Shown: piece by piece, positions 1 through 5,558 of the stretch | How positions within the stretch are numbered: position 1 is the stretch's first letter | Layout of the letters: the number at the start of each line of letters is the position of its first letter | Assembly (NCBI GenBank): GCA_945877525.1 | Contig: CAMDVP010000202.1 | Location: forward strand, 1 to 5,558 | Reading direction: 5' to 3' | Length of the DNA stretch: 5,558 nucleotides | DNA from: an uncultured Clostridia bacterium | GTDB taxonomy: Bacteria > Bacillota > Clostridia > Christensenellales > Aristaeellaceae | Notes under the pieces: generated by a model | Database searches by the model: none | Seen by the model: the letters and a program-made list of their open reading frames with translations, nothing else | Told to the model about the DNA's origin: nothing | Program-made: the position numbers and the translations under genes

Positions 1-2029
1 ATTCGCCGTGCTGCAGCGCAGTAAACGCAATCAGCTGGAGAATGAGCAGATCAAGATCGTCGGCGCGCTGAGCAACGACTATTCCGATGTGTTCCTGGTT
101 GAGCCTTTGCGGGATATCTCCTATACCATGAAGCTGAACGGACGGCTGCTCAGCGCCGACATGCGGGCAGTGCGTTCCTACCGGGAGGCATGGGAAATCT
201 ATATCCAGCGCTATGTTGTGAAGGAGGACGCGGAGAGGCTGCGCGCATCTGTTGGCGCACAGCCCCTGTGTGAAAACATGCGCGGCCGGATGGATTTCAC
301 CATGGATTACCGCCTGCAGCTGCCGGACGGCAGCCATTACAGCCAGGTCAAATATGTCCGCGTGGCAGCAGATGAGGACCGGTTTATTGTTGGCCTGCGG
401 AATATCGATGAGCAGATGCAGGCGGAGCTGGAGCGGCAGAAGGTATTGCAGGATGCGCTGACCTCTGCGCAGCACGCAAACCGCGCCAAAACCACCTTCC
501 TGAACAACATGAGCCACGATATCCGCACCCCCATGAATGCCATCATCGGCTTCACGTCCCTGGCGGCTGCCCATGTGGATCAGCCGGAAAAGGTGCAGGA
601 CTACCTGGTGAAAATTCAAACGGCCAGCAGCCATCTGATGAGCCTGATCAACGATGTGCTGGACATGAGCCGCATTGAGTCCGGCAAGGTAAAAATCGAG
701 GAAACAGAGGTTCACCTGCCCGATCTGATTCACGACCTGCGCACCATCGTGCAGGCGGACATCAACTCAAAGCAGCTGGAATTCTTCATCGACACGGTGG
801 ATGTGATCAACGAGGATGTCATCTGCGACAGGCTTCGCCTGAGCCAGATTCTCCTCAATCTGCTCAGCAACGCCATGAAGTTTACCAGCCCCGGCGGTAC
901 GGTCAGCCTGCGGATTATTCAGACCAGAGAGGCTCCCGCGGGATATGCTGCCTATGAATTCCGCGTGAAGGACACCGGCATCGGCATCAGCCCGGAATTC
1001 CAGAAGCACATCTTTGAGGCCTTTACTCGGGAGCGAACCACCACAGTGAGCGGCATACAGGGAACCGGCCTGGGCATGGCCATCACCAAGAGCATTGTGG
1101 ACATCATGGGCGGTACCATTGGCGTGCGCAGCGAGGTGGGCAAGGGGTCGGAATTCATCGTCACGCTGCGGTTCCGCATCAGCGGAAGTCCCGTGCGAAG
1201 CGATGCGATTCCCGAGCTGCGCGGCCTGCGGGCCCTGGTGGCGGATGACGACGCCAATACCTGCATGAGCATTGCCAGCATGCTGGGCGTAATCGGCATG
1301 CGGGCGGAATGGACGACGGCTGGAAAGGAAGCGGTGCTCCGAGCGCAGTTCGCCCTCAACCAGGGGGATGAATTCCATGCATATATCATTGACTGGCTTA
1401 TGCCTGACATGAATGGCATTGAGGTGGTGCGCCGAATCCGCCGCATCATTGGCGACAGCAAGCCCATTATCATCCTCACGGCCTATGACTGGACAGGCAT
1501 TGAGGATGAAGCGCGGGAGGCCGGTGTGACAGCCTTCTGTTCCAAGCCCATCTTCATGTCGGAGCTGCGGGACGTGTTGACCAGGCTCTACATGCCCAAA
1601 ACCGAGGTTCAGACCATCCAGGCACAGGAGACCTGCTTTGCGGGCAGGCGACTGCTGCTGGCGGAGGACAACGAGCTGAACCAGGAGATTGCCGTGGAGA
1701 TCCTGCGGGGACTGGGCTTTGAGGTGGATGTGGTTTCAGACGGCGAAAAGGCTGTGGAGGCTATGCGTCAGGCTCCTGAAGGACGCTATGCCCTGATATT
1801 GATGGATATTCAGATGCCGCACATGGACGGTTATGAAGCAACGCGGAGGATCCGTGCTTTGCCCGGCGATGAGGCCGCAAGCATTCCCATCATCGCCATG
1901 ACTGCCAACGCCTTTGCAGACGACAGGCAGGAAGCCTTTGCATCGGGCATGAACGGACATATTGCCAAGCCTATTGAAATAGCCAAGCTTACAGAGGCGC
2001 TTATCAGCGTGCTGAAGCCAGACAAATGA
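1..2029 (+). CDS. Hybrid sensor histidine kinase with two receiver domains (5' end outside window)
   Basis: Kinase that autophosphorylates on His and passes the phosphate to its own receiver domains. The reading frame is open to the left edge, so the gene is partial; residues are counted from the GTG at position 8, which is probably not the real start. Order: PAS-like region about 16-135; short coiled linker 136-165; HisKA with SHDIRTP (H170 phospho-acceptor); HATPase with N-box around N288, DTGIGI 322-327, F-box FEAF 336-339 and GTGLGMAI 352-359; receiver 1 about 406-525 (acidic D413-D415, phospho-acceptor D462, T491, K513); receiver 2 about 546-670 (E553/D554, D600, T632, K654). All catalytic residues of the kinase and both receivers are present. 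No HPt domain or DNA-binding output domain follows receiver 2, so any onward relay needs a separate protein. The sensor input is unknown because any membrane part would be upstream. The HD-GYP gene follows on the same strand. Confidence 0.95.
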   Translation, partial: FAVLQRSKRNQLENEQIKIVGALSNDYSDVFLVEPLRDISYTMKLNGRLLSADMRAVRSYREAWEIYIQRYVVKEDAERLRASVGAQPLCENMRGRMDFTMDYRLQLPDGSHYSQVKYVRVAADEDRFIVGLRNIDEQMQAELERQKVLQDALTSAQHANRAKTTFLNNMSHDIRTPMNAIIGFTSLAAAHVDQPEKVQDYLVKIQTASSHLMSLINDVLDMSRIESGKVKIEETEVHLPDLIHDLRTIVQADINSKQLEFFIDTVDVINEDVICDRLRLSQILLNLLSNAMKFTSPGGTVSLRIIQTREAPAGYAAYEFRVKDTGIGISPEFQKHIFEAFTRERTTTVSGIQGTGLGMAITKSIVDIMGGTIGVRSEVGKGSEFIVTLRFRISGSPVRSDAIPELRGLRALVADDDANTCMSIASMLGVIGMRAEWTTAGKEAVLRAQFALNQGDEFHAYIIDWLMPDMNGIEVVRRIRRIIGDSKPIIILTAYDWTGIEDEAREAGVTAFCSKPIFMSELRDVLTRLYMPKTEVQTIQAQETCFAGRRLLLAEDNELNQEIAVEILRGLGFEVDVVSDGEKAVEAMRQAPEGRYALILMDIQMPHMDGYEATRRIRALPGDEAASIPIIAMTANAFADDRQEAFASGMNGHIAKPIEIAKLTEALISVLKPDK

Positions 2030-2050
2030 CATGAAACCAGCCTAAGACTC

Positions 2051-2123
2051 CCGTGCAGTGACTGTACCGGCGATTTGGCTGCATACCCTCCGCCGCTTGT
2101 CGGCATGGCGGAATGGGCTGTGC
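2051..2123 (+). other. Two adjacent hairpins in the kinase/HD-GYP intercistronic gap
   Basis: Hairpin A: CCG-TGCAG (2051-2058) pairs with CTGTA-C-CGG (2062-2070), with a TGA triloop, one bulged C and one G-U pair. Hairpin B: GCATA-CCC-TCCGCC (2081-2094) pairs with GGCGGA (2107-2112), GGG (2115-2117) and TGTGC (2119-2123), leaving AT and C bulges and a 12-base loop. Neither is followed by a T-tract, so these do not look like intrinsic terminators. A 17-base A-rich stretch then leads to the AGGG at 2141. I recognise no known riboswitch consensus. They may be a cis-acting RNA element or an mRNA-processing or stability structure. Pairing was worked out by eye and no folding energy was computed. 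Confidence 0.45.
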
Positions 2124-2140
2124 CCAAAGAAACAACACAT

Positions 2141-2177
2141 AGGGCAGGAAATGATTGATGATATGGCAATGATGTAA
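2141..2177 (+). promoter_or_regulatory. Shine-Dalgarno plus an 8-codon mini-ORF just before the HD-GYP gene
   Basis: AGGG at 2141-2144 sits six bases before an ATG at 2151. That ATG opens an eight-residue reading frame, MIDDMAMM, ending at the TAA 2175-2177, eight to ten bases before the GTG used for the HD-GYP call. It has the best ribosome binding site in the gap but is in a different frame from the downstream gene. It could be a leader peptide that couples translation, or the true start of the HD-GYP protein separated by a one-base indel. Confidence 0.4.
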
Positions 2178-2184
2178 AACTCAG

Positions 2185-3507
2185 GTGCTGGCCATCACCC
2201 TCCTTGCGTATGTTGAAATCAACTATACCAGGGATGGCTTGAACCTTAACCGTTTGACCAAAAAGGATAATTGCAACAGGTTATTTGACCTGAGCCTGGT
2301 CGCAGCCAACATGGCTGTGATCTTTGACGGTATTACTGCCTGCACTGTAAACATGACTGCCCAGGTGCCGGATATCGTCAATCGTCTGCTGCAACTGTGC
2401 ATGTATGTGTCCTATGAGGTGTTCATGGCGCTCCTGTTCTGGTACTGGGTGTCCGTCACGGTAGGCATTCCGAAGAAGAAAAGGAAGTGGCGAAGGGCGG
2501 CATACCTGCTGCCGAGCATTCTGCTGGCCGGGCTGACGGCGCTGTTTCTTCCGCAGTTGGAGTTTATCCGGGGAACAACGACCAGCTATTCTATGGGAAT
2601 ATCGGTCTATATCAGCTTTTTCAGCGTTATTATGTTCTGCGTGATGACCGTGGCGGTGATTGCCGTGCGGCAACGGGAAATTCCCTCAAGGAAGAAGAAA
2701 AGCCTGTTTGCCATGCTGGTGATTATCACCATGCTGCTGTCCCTGCAGGTGTTTCTCCCGGAGGCGCTGGTGTCCAGCATGGCTGTGGCGTTGATTGTCG
2801 TCAGCATTTATCTGAATATGGAGAACCCCACCATCCACGGCTTGGAGCATTATCAACAGGAGATGGTGATGGGCTTTGCCACCCTGGTTGAAAACAAGGA
2901 CGGCAATACCGGCGGGCACATCCGCCGTTCCTCGGCCTATGCCTGTCTGATTGCGCGCGGGTTGCGCAAGAATAAGAAGTACAGGGCCGTTATCACCAGG
3001 GATTATCTCAATCATCTTGCACAGTCCGCTCCTATGCACGATATCGGGAAGATTGGCATATCCGACGCGATTCTGCAAAAGCCCGGACGGCTGACGCCCC
3101 AGGAATATGAAACCAGGAAAAGCCATTCGACTGCCGGAGGGCGGATTATCCGGGAAACCTTTGGCCATTTGTTTGATTCGGAGTACGAAAGCATGGCCTA
3201 TCAGGTAGCCAGGTATCATCATGAAAAGTGGAATGGTCAAGGCTATCCCGATGGACTTGCTGGGGAGGATATTCCGCTGTGTGCAAGGATTATGGCTGTG
3301 GCCGATGTGTTTGACGCCGTGTCAAGCCGTCGCTGCTACCGGGACGCCATGCCGCTGGCAGAATGCTTCCGCCTTATTCAGCGGGGACGGGGTGTGGACT
3401 TCGACCCGGATGTGGTGGATGCTTTTTTAATGAATCTTGACAAAGTAAAGGAGATTTTCACTCAATTGCAGGATGGAGACAAGAGGCGCATGTCCAGCGC
3501 TGCTTGA
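2185..3507 (+). CDS. Membrane-bound HD-GYP domain protein, probable cyclic-di-GMP phosphodiesterase
   Basis: Predicted to hydrolyse cyclic-di-GMP in the cytoplasm under control of a membrane sensor. Hydrophobic segments lie at about 1-13 (short), 33-55, 66-92, 104-124, 135-162, 172-192 and 193-211. Basic loops (for example KKKRKWRR near 97-104 and RKKKS near 169-173) alternate with neutral or acidic loops. This fits seven membrane helices with the N-terminus outside and the catalytic domain inside. The HD-GYP domain (about 222-425) has H245, the HD pair H285-D286 in MHDIGKIGI, H314, HHE 345-347 with NGQGYPDG 350-357, and D374 in ADVFDA. The HD and GYP motifs are intact, which favours real phosphodiesterase activity. 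There is no receiver or GGDEF domain. The GTG start is the first candidate after the in-frame TGA at 2170-2172, but it has no good ribosome binding site and the first helix looks clipped, so the true N-terminus is uncertain. Probably co-transcribed with the upstream kinase. Confidence 0.92.
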   Translation: MLAITLLAYVEINYTRDGLNLNRLTKKDNCNRLFDLSLVAANMAVIFDGITACTVNMTAQVPDIVNRLLQLCMYVSYEVFMALLFWYWVSVTVGIPKKKRKWRRAAYLLPSILLAGLTALFLPQLEFIRGTTTSYSMGISVYISFFSVIMFCVMTVAVIAVRQREIPSRKKKSLFAMLVIITMLLSLQVFLPEALVSSMAVALIVVSIYLNMENPTIHGLEHYQQEMVMGFATLVENKDGNTGGHIRRSSAYACLIARGLRKNKKYRAVITRDYLNHLAQSAPMHDIGKIGISDAILQKPGRLTPQEYETRKSHSTAGGRIIRETFGHLFDSEYESMAYQVARYHHEKWNGQGYPDGLAGEDIPLCARIMAVADVFDAVSSRRCYRDAMPLAECFRLIQRGRGVDFDPDVVDAFLMNLDKVKEIFTQLQDGDKRRMSSAA

Positions 3508-3532
3508 ACTTGATATACGATCGCACACAAAA

Positions 3533-3571
3533 GCCGTCAGCGACATTTCCTGAAGCTGGCGGCCTTCTTCT
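3533..3571. terminator. Bidirectional intrinsic terminator between convergent genes
   Basis: GCCGTCAGC (3533-3541) pairs with GCTGGCGGC (3555-3563), a nine-base stem with one G-T wobble and a 13-base loop. Read on the minus strand the stem is followed by TTTTGTGTG, a fair U-tract, so it should end the ABC-F transcript about 80-110 bases after its stop codon. Read on the plus strand it is followed only by CTTCTTCT, a poorer tract, so termination of the kinase/HD-GYP transcript may be leaky. The position between two convergent genes fits a shared terminator. Confidence 0.6.
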
Positions 3572-3644
3572 GGTATGCCTGCGGAATCCTGCGAGTGGAG
3601 CAGGGGGTGAATCAAAGGGTTCATAAGGCCATGGATGCAGACGA

Positions 3645-5447
3645 TCAGTGGGCATTCTGAATCTGCTCATACTTTTCCTGCAGATACATCCACCGTTCCA
3701 TGGCCTCATCCAGTTGCTTTTGGGTTTCCTCCTGGCGGCGCATGATGTCTCCTGCCTTGAGGTAGTCGCTGCTGCAAGCCTCCAGCTCCGCTGCCAGGGA
3801 AGCAAGGGTACTCTCCAGAGCCGCGATGGTATCGTCGATGGTGTCAAAGTCCCGCTGCTCCCGGAAGGTGAATTTCAATGCGGACGATCCCTTCGACCGA
3901 CCGACGGTCGGTTTTTCAGCGGTCTTTTCCGACCTGGGTTGGATTTCGGCTGTCTGTTTTTGTGCGTCCAGATAGCTTTGATAGCCGCCGATGTAGGGTA
4001 CCATCCGGCCGTTCTCAATGGCAAACAGGTGCCGGGTGATCCTGTCAAGGAAATACCGATCGTGGCTGACGGCAATCACTGCGCCCTGGAAGCTGTCCAG
4101 ATAGTCCTCCAGCACGTTCAGTGTTTCCAAATCCAGGTCGTTGGTTGGCTCGTCAAGAATCAGCACATTAGGCGCGGCCATCAGGATACGAAGCAGATGC
4201 AGGCGGCGCATTTCACCGCCGGAAAGGCTGGATACCTTCTGATACTGCATCCCGGACGGGAAAAGGAAAGTTTCCGCCATCTGGGAGGCGGACAGATCGC
4301 CGTCGGGGGTATAGACATGCACAGCCACATCCCGCACTGCGTCGATGATGCGGGTATCCGGGGCAAGCGCTGGGCAATGCTGGGCAAAATAGCCAATGCG
4401 AACGGTTTCACCCCGCTCAATCACGCCGCTTTCCGGGGGAATTTCTTCGCAGAGGGTGCGCAGGAGCGTGGTCTTCCCTGCTCCGTTGCCGCCGATGATG
4501 CCCAGTCTGTCGTCCCGGAGCAGGGTGTAGCTGAAATCCTCCACCAGAGTTTGCCCGCCAATCCCGACCTGAAGATGCTCCCAGGAAAGAATCTTCTTCC
4601 CCAGGCGACTGGATACGCTTTTCATGGACAGGTTTTCTTCGGGAGCTTCGGTGCGGATGGCTTCACTCAGCGCGTCGAACCGGTCGATGCGCCCCTTGGC
4701 CTTGGTGGAACGCGCCTGGGCGCCCCGGCGAATCCATGCCAGCTCCTTGCGGTAAAGACTCCTGTTTTTGCGCAGGGTGGCGGCCTCCATTTCCTCGCGC
4801 TGAGCACGCTCCTCAAGATATCCGGCGTAGTCCGTCTGATAGCAGTCCAGTCGGCCGCCGCCCACATGCACAATGCGGCCAAATACCCGCTCCAACAGAT
4901 ACCGGTCGTGGGTCACCACCATCAACGTGCCCTTGCGGGCCATAAGCCGATCCTCCAGCCACTGGGCCATGTCCAGGTCGATGTGGTTCGTGGGCTCGTC
5001 CAGCAGCAGCACGTCGCTTTCGCGGCACAGCACGCCCGCCAGCGCCACCCGCATCCGCTGCCCGCCGGACAGAGCGGCTACGGGCTGATTCAGATCGGTA
5101 AAACCAAGCTGGGTGAGGATGGTTTGCGCCTCGTAGGCCACGGATTCTGGAATTTCTCCGGGGCGGGTGGGCAGATAGGCCAGCGCCGCCTTAGTAATGG
5201 TGTCCTCATTCCGCAGCACGGGCGTCTGGGGCAGATAGGCCACGCTGAGCCCGCGGCGCAGGGAAACCTCGCCATGGTCCGGCTCCTCCAGCCCTGCCAG
5301 CAGCCGCAGCAGAGTGGATTTGCCCGCGCCGTTGCGCCCGACCACGCCGATGCGGTCGCCGTCGGACACGGTCAAATTAGCATGCTCCAGCAGCTTTTTC
5401 TCGCTGTAATGGAGCGAAACATCCATCAGTTGAAAAGCACAGGCCAT
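3645..5447 (-). CDS. ABC-F family ATPase, Uup/YfmR type (ribosome-associated translation factor)
   Basis: Soluble protein with two ATP-binding cassettes and no membrane domain. The family binds the ribosomal E site and relieves stalled translation; YfmR-type members are linked to proline-rich stalls. Cassette 1: Walker A GRNGAGKST 37-45, signature LSGGQ 126-130, Walker B with D150 and catalytic E151, switch H180. Linker about 210-280, with the AWIRRGAQARSTKAKGRI stretch (237-254) typical of Uup/YfmR proteins. Cassette 2: Walker A GGNGAGKTT 319-327, LSGGE 408-412, D432-E433, H462. A charged spacer (500-525) leads to a C-terminal coiled coil (528-598), as in Uup. The 600-residue length is close to family norm and nothing is missing. 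The ATG at 5447 has AAAGGAGG nine bases upstream, which fixes the start. It is transcribed alone, convergent with the signalling genes. A resistance-type ABC-F is less likely given the linker type, coiled coil and short leader. Confidence 0.96.
   Translation of the reverse strand: MACAFQLMDVSLHYSEKKLLEHANLTVSDGDRIGVVGRNGAGKSTLLRLLAGLEEPDHGEVSLRRGLSVAYLPQTPVLRNEDTITKAALAYLPTRPGEIPESVAYEAQTILTQLGFTDLNQPVAALSGGQRMRVALAGVLCRESDVLLLDEPTNHIDLDMAQWLEDRLMARKGTLMVVTHDRYLLERVFGRIVHVGGGRLDCYQTDYAGYLEERAQREEMEAATLRKNRSLYRKELAWIRRGAQARSTKAKGRIDRFDALSEAIRTEAPEENLSMKSVSSRLGKKILSWEHLQVGIGGQTLVEDFSYTLLRDDRLGIIGGNGAGKTTLLRTLCEEIPPESGVIERGETVRIGYFAQHCPALAPDTRIIDAVRDVAVHVYTPDGDLSASQMAETFLFPSGMQYQKVSSLSGGEMRRLHLLRILMAAPNVLILDEPTNDLDLETLNVLEDYLDSFQGAVIAVSHDRYFLDRITRHLFAIENGRMVPYIGGYQSYLDAQKQTAEIQPRSEKTAEKPTVGRSKGSSALKFTFREQRDFDTIDDTIAALESTLASLAAELEACSSDYLKAGDIMRRQEETQKQLDEAMERWMYLQEKYEQIQNAH
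3897..3916 (+). terminator. Antisense-facing intrinsic terminator-like hairpin inside the ABC-F gene
   Basis: On the plus strand CCGACC (3897-3902) and GGTCGG (3906-3911) form a perfect GC-rich six-base stem with a GAC triloop, followed at once by TTTTT (3912-3916); the stem can extend by A3896-T3912. This has the form of a Rho-independent terminator acting on plus-strand transcripts, about 390 bases beyond the HD-GYP stop codon. It lies antisense to the ABC-F spacer codons P513-R517 between the second ATPase domain and the coiled coil. It may be a backup terminator or chance in GC-rich coding sequence. Confidence 0.4.
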
Positions 5448-5456
5448 GGTTGACTT

Positions 5457-5464
5457 CCTCCTTT
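5457..5464 (-). promoter_or_regulatory. Strong Shine-Dalgarno of the ABC-F gene
   Basis: On the minus strand the sequence is AAAGGAGG, a full match to the anti-Shine-Dalgarno end of 16S rRNA, with nine bases before the ATG at 5447. It settles the start codon and suggests efficient translation. Confidence 0.9.
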
Positions 5465-5475
5465 GAACGGAGTAT

Positions 5476-5505
5476 ATTGTACCATATTACAGCTGCCTGT
5501 GCCAG
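5476..5505 (-). promoter_or_regulatory. Sigma-A type promoter of the ABC-F gene with extended -10
   Basis: Minus strand: -10 TACAAT (5481-5476) is directly preceded by TGG, an extended -10 of the TGn form. A -35 CTGGCA (5505-5500; four of six matches to TTGACA) lies 18 bases upstream. Transcription would begin near 5468-5470, giving a leader of only about 22 bases that consists mainly of the ribosome binding site. There is therefore no room for a leader peptide or attenuator. Chosen by eye; an alternative -10, TATACT, lies a few bases downstream. Confidence 0.5.
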
Positions 5506-5512
5506 TGAACAG

Positions 5513-5558
5513 CACCCCATTTGTTAGACAGTATGGTATACTACTAACGAATGGGGTG
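5513..5558. repeat. 46-base near-perfect palindrome at the right edge
   Basis: CACCCCATTTGTTAG (5513-5527) and CTAACGAATGGGGTG (5544-5558) are inverted repeats that pair over all 15 positions, with one T-G wobble at 5522/5549. Inside them AGTAT (5530-5534) pairs with ATACT (5538-5542) around a GGT loop, so the whole element can form one long hairpin. It ends exactly at the window edge and may continue. It starts seven bases upstream of the ABC-F -35 box. It could be an operator, a transposon-derived or other small mobile repeat, or the terminator of a gene beyond the edge. No T-tract is visible on its left side. Confidence 0.75.

Noticed and set aside
767..1479. Overlapping minus-strand open frames of 203 and 175 codons inside the kinase gene
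   Set aside because: The sense frame encodes clear HATPase and receiver motifs; the antisense products resemble no protein and lack ribosome binding sites.
2030..2150. Cyclic-di-GMP riboswitch ahead of the HD-GYP gene
   Set aside because: The expected conserved blocks of the GEMM aptamer are not present, although the region is structured.
2030..2184. A decayed HPt or other coding remnant after the kinase stop
   Set aside because: Read-through of the kinase frame gives no HPt-like helix or histidine motif; the segment looks like a structured non-coding gap.
3588..3604. Small hairpin CCTGC/GCAGG in the convergent spacer
   Set aside because: Five base pairs with no T-tract on either side; probably chance.
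3645..5447. Antibiotic-resistance ABC-F gene with a regulatory leader peptide
   Set aside because: The Uup-type linker and C-terminal coiled coil point to a housekeeping factor, and the predicted leader of about 22 bases has no space for a leader peptide or attenuator.
3648..5453. A 601-codon open frame on the plus strand
   Set aside because: It is the exact codon-by-codon antisense of the ABC-F gene, has no recognisable domain, and is explained by the lack of TTA, CTA and TCA codons in the real gene.
1..5558. CRISPR array, tRNA, rRNA or insertion sequence
   Set aside because: No spaced direct repeats, no clover-leaf or rRNA-like stretch and no transposase motif were seen in either strand.

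Overview
The window looks like chromosomal DNA from a GC-rich member of the Firmicutes, probably a gut-type Clostridia. The grounds are a textbook AGGAGG ribosome binding site, a hybrid histidine kinase of the two-receiver clostridial type, and a Uup/YfmR-type ABC-F protein. I cannot name the genus. There are three protein genes, no RNA genes, no CRISPR array and no transposase.

Left part (1-3507, + strand): the 3' portion of a hybrid sensor histidine kinase (PAS-like sensor, HisKA, HATPase, two receivers; its beginning lies off the left edge). After a 155-base gap comes a gene for a membrane protein with about seven transmembrane segments and a complete HD-GYP domain, so a likely cyclic-di-GMP phosphodiesterase. 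The pair reads as one signalling locus. The gap has no U-tract terminator but holds two hairpins and a well-placed Shine-Dalgarno/ATG that is out of frame with the HD-GYP gene. It therefore looks like a structured leader, a damaged start, or both.

Middle (3508-3644): a convergent spacer with one strong hairpin whose T-tract favours termination of the minus-strand gene.

Right part (3645-5447, - strand): a full-length, apparently intact ABC-F translation factor with two ATPase domains, the interdomain linker and a C-terminal coiled coil. It has its own promoter and a strong ribosome binding site. It is probably a housekeeping ribosome-rescue ATPase unrelated to the signalling pair. Its linker-coding sequence contains a terminator-like hairpin plus T5 facing the opposite direction, which could stop antisense transcripts arriving from the signalling genes.

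Right edge (5448-5558): the ABC-F promoter, then a near-perfect 46-base palindrome with 15-base arms at the very end of the window. I saw no clear new defence or mobile system. The best leads are this palindrome, the structured intercistronic region, the possible frameshifted start of the HD-GYP gene and the antisense terminator.
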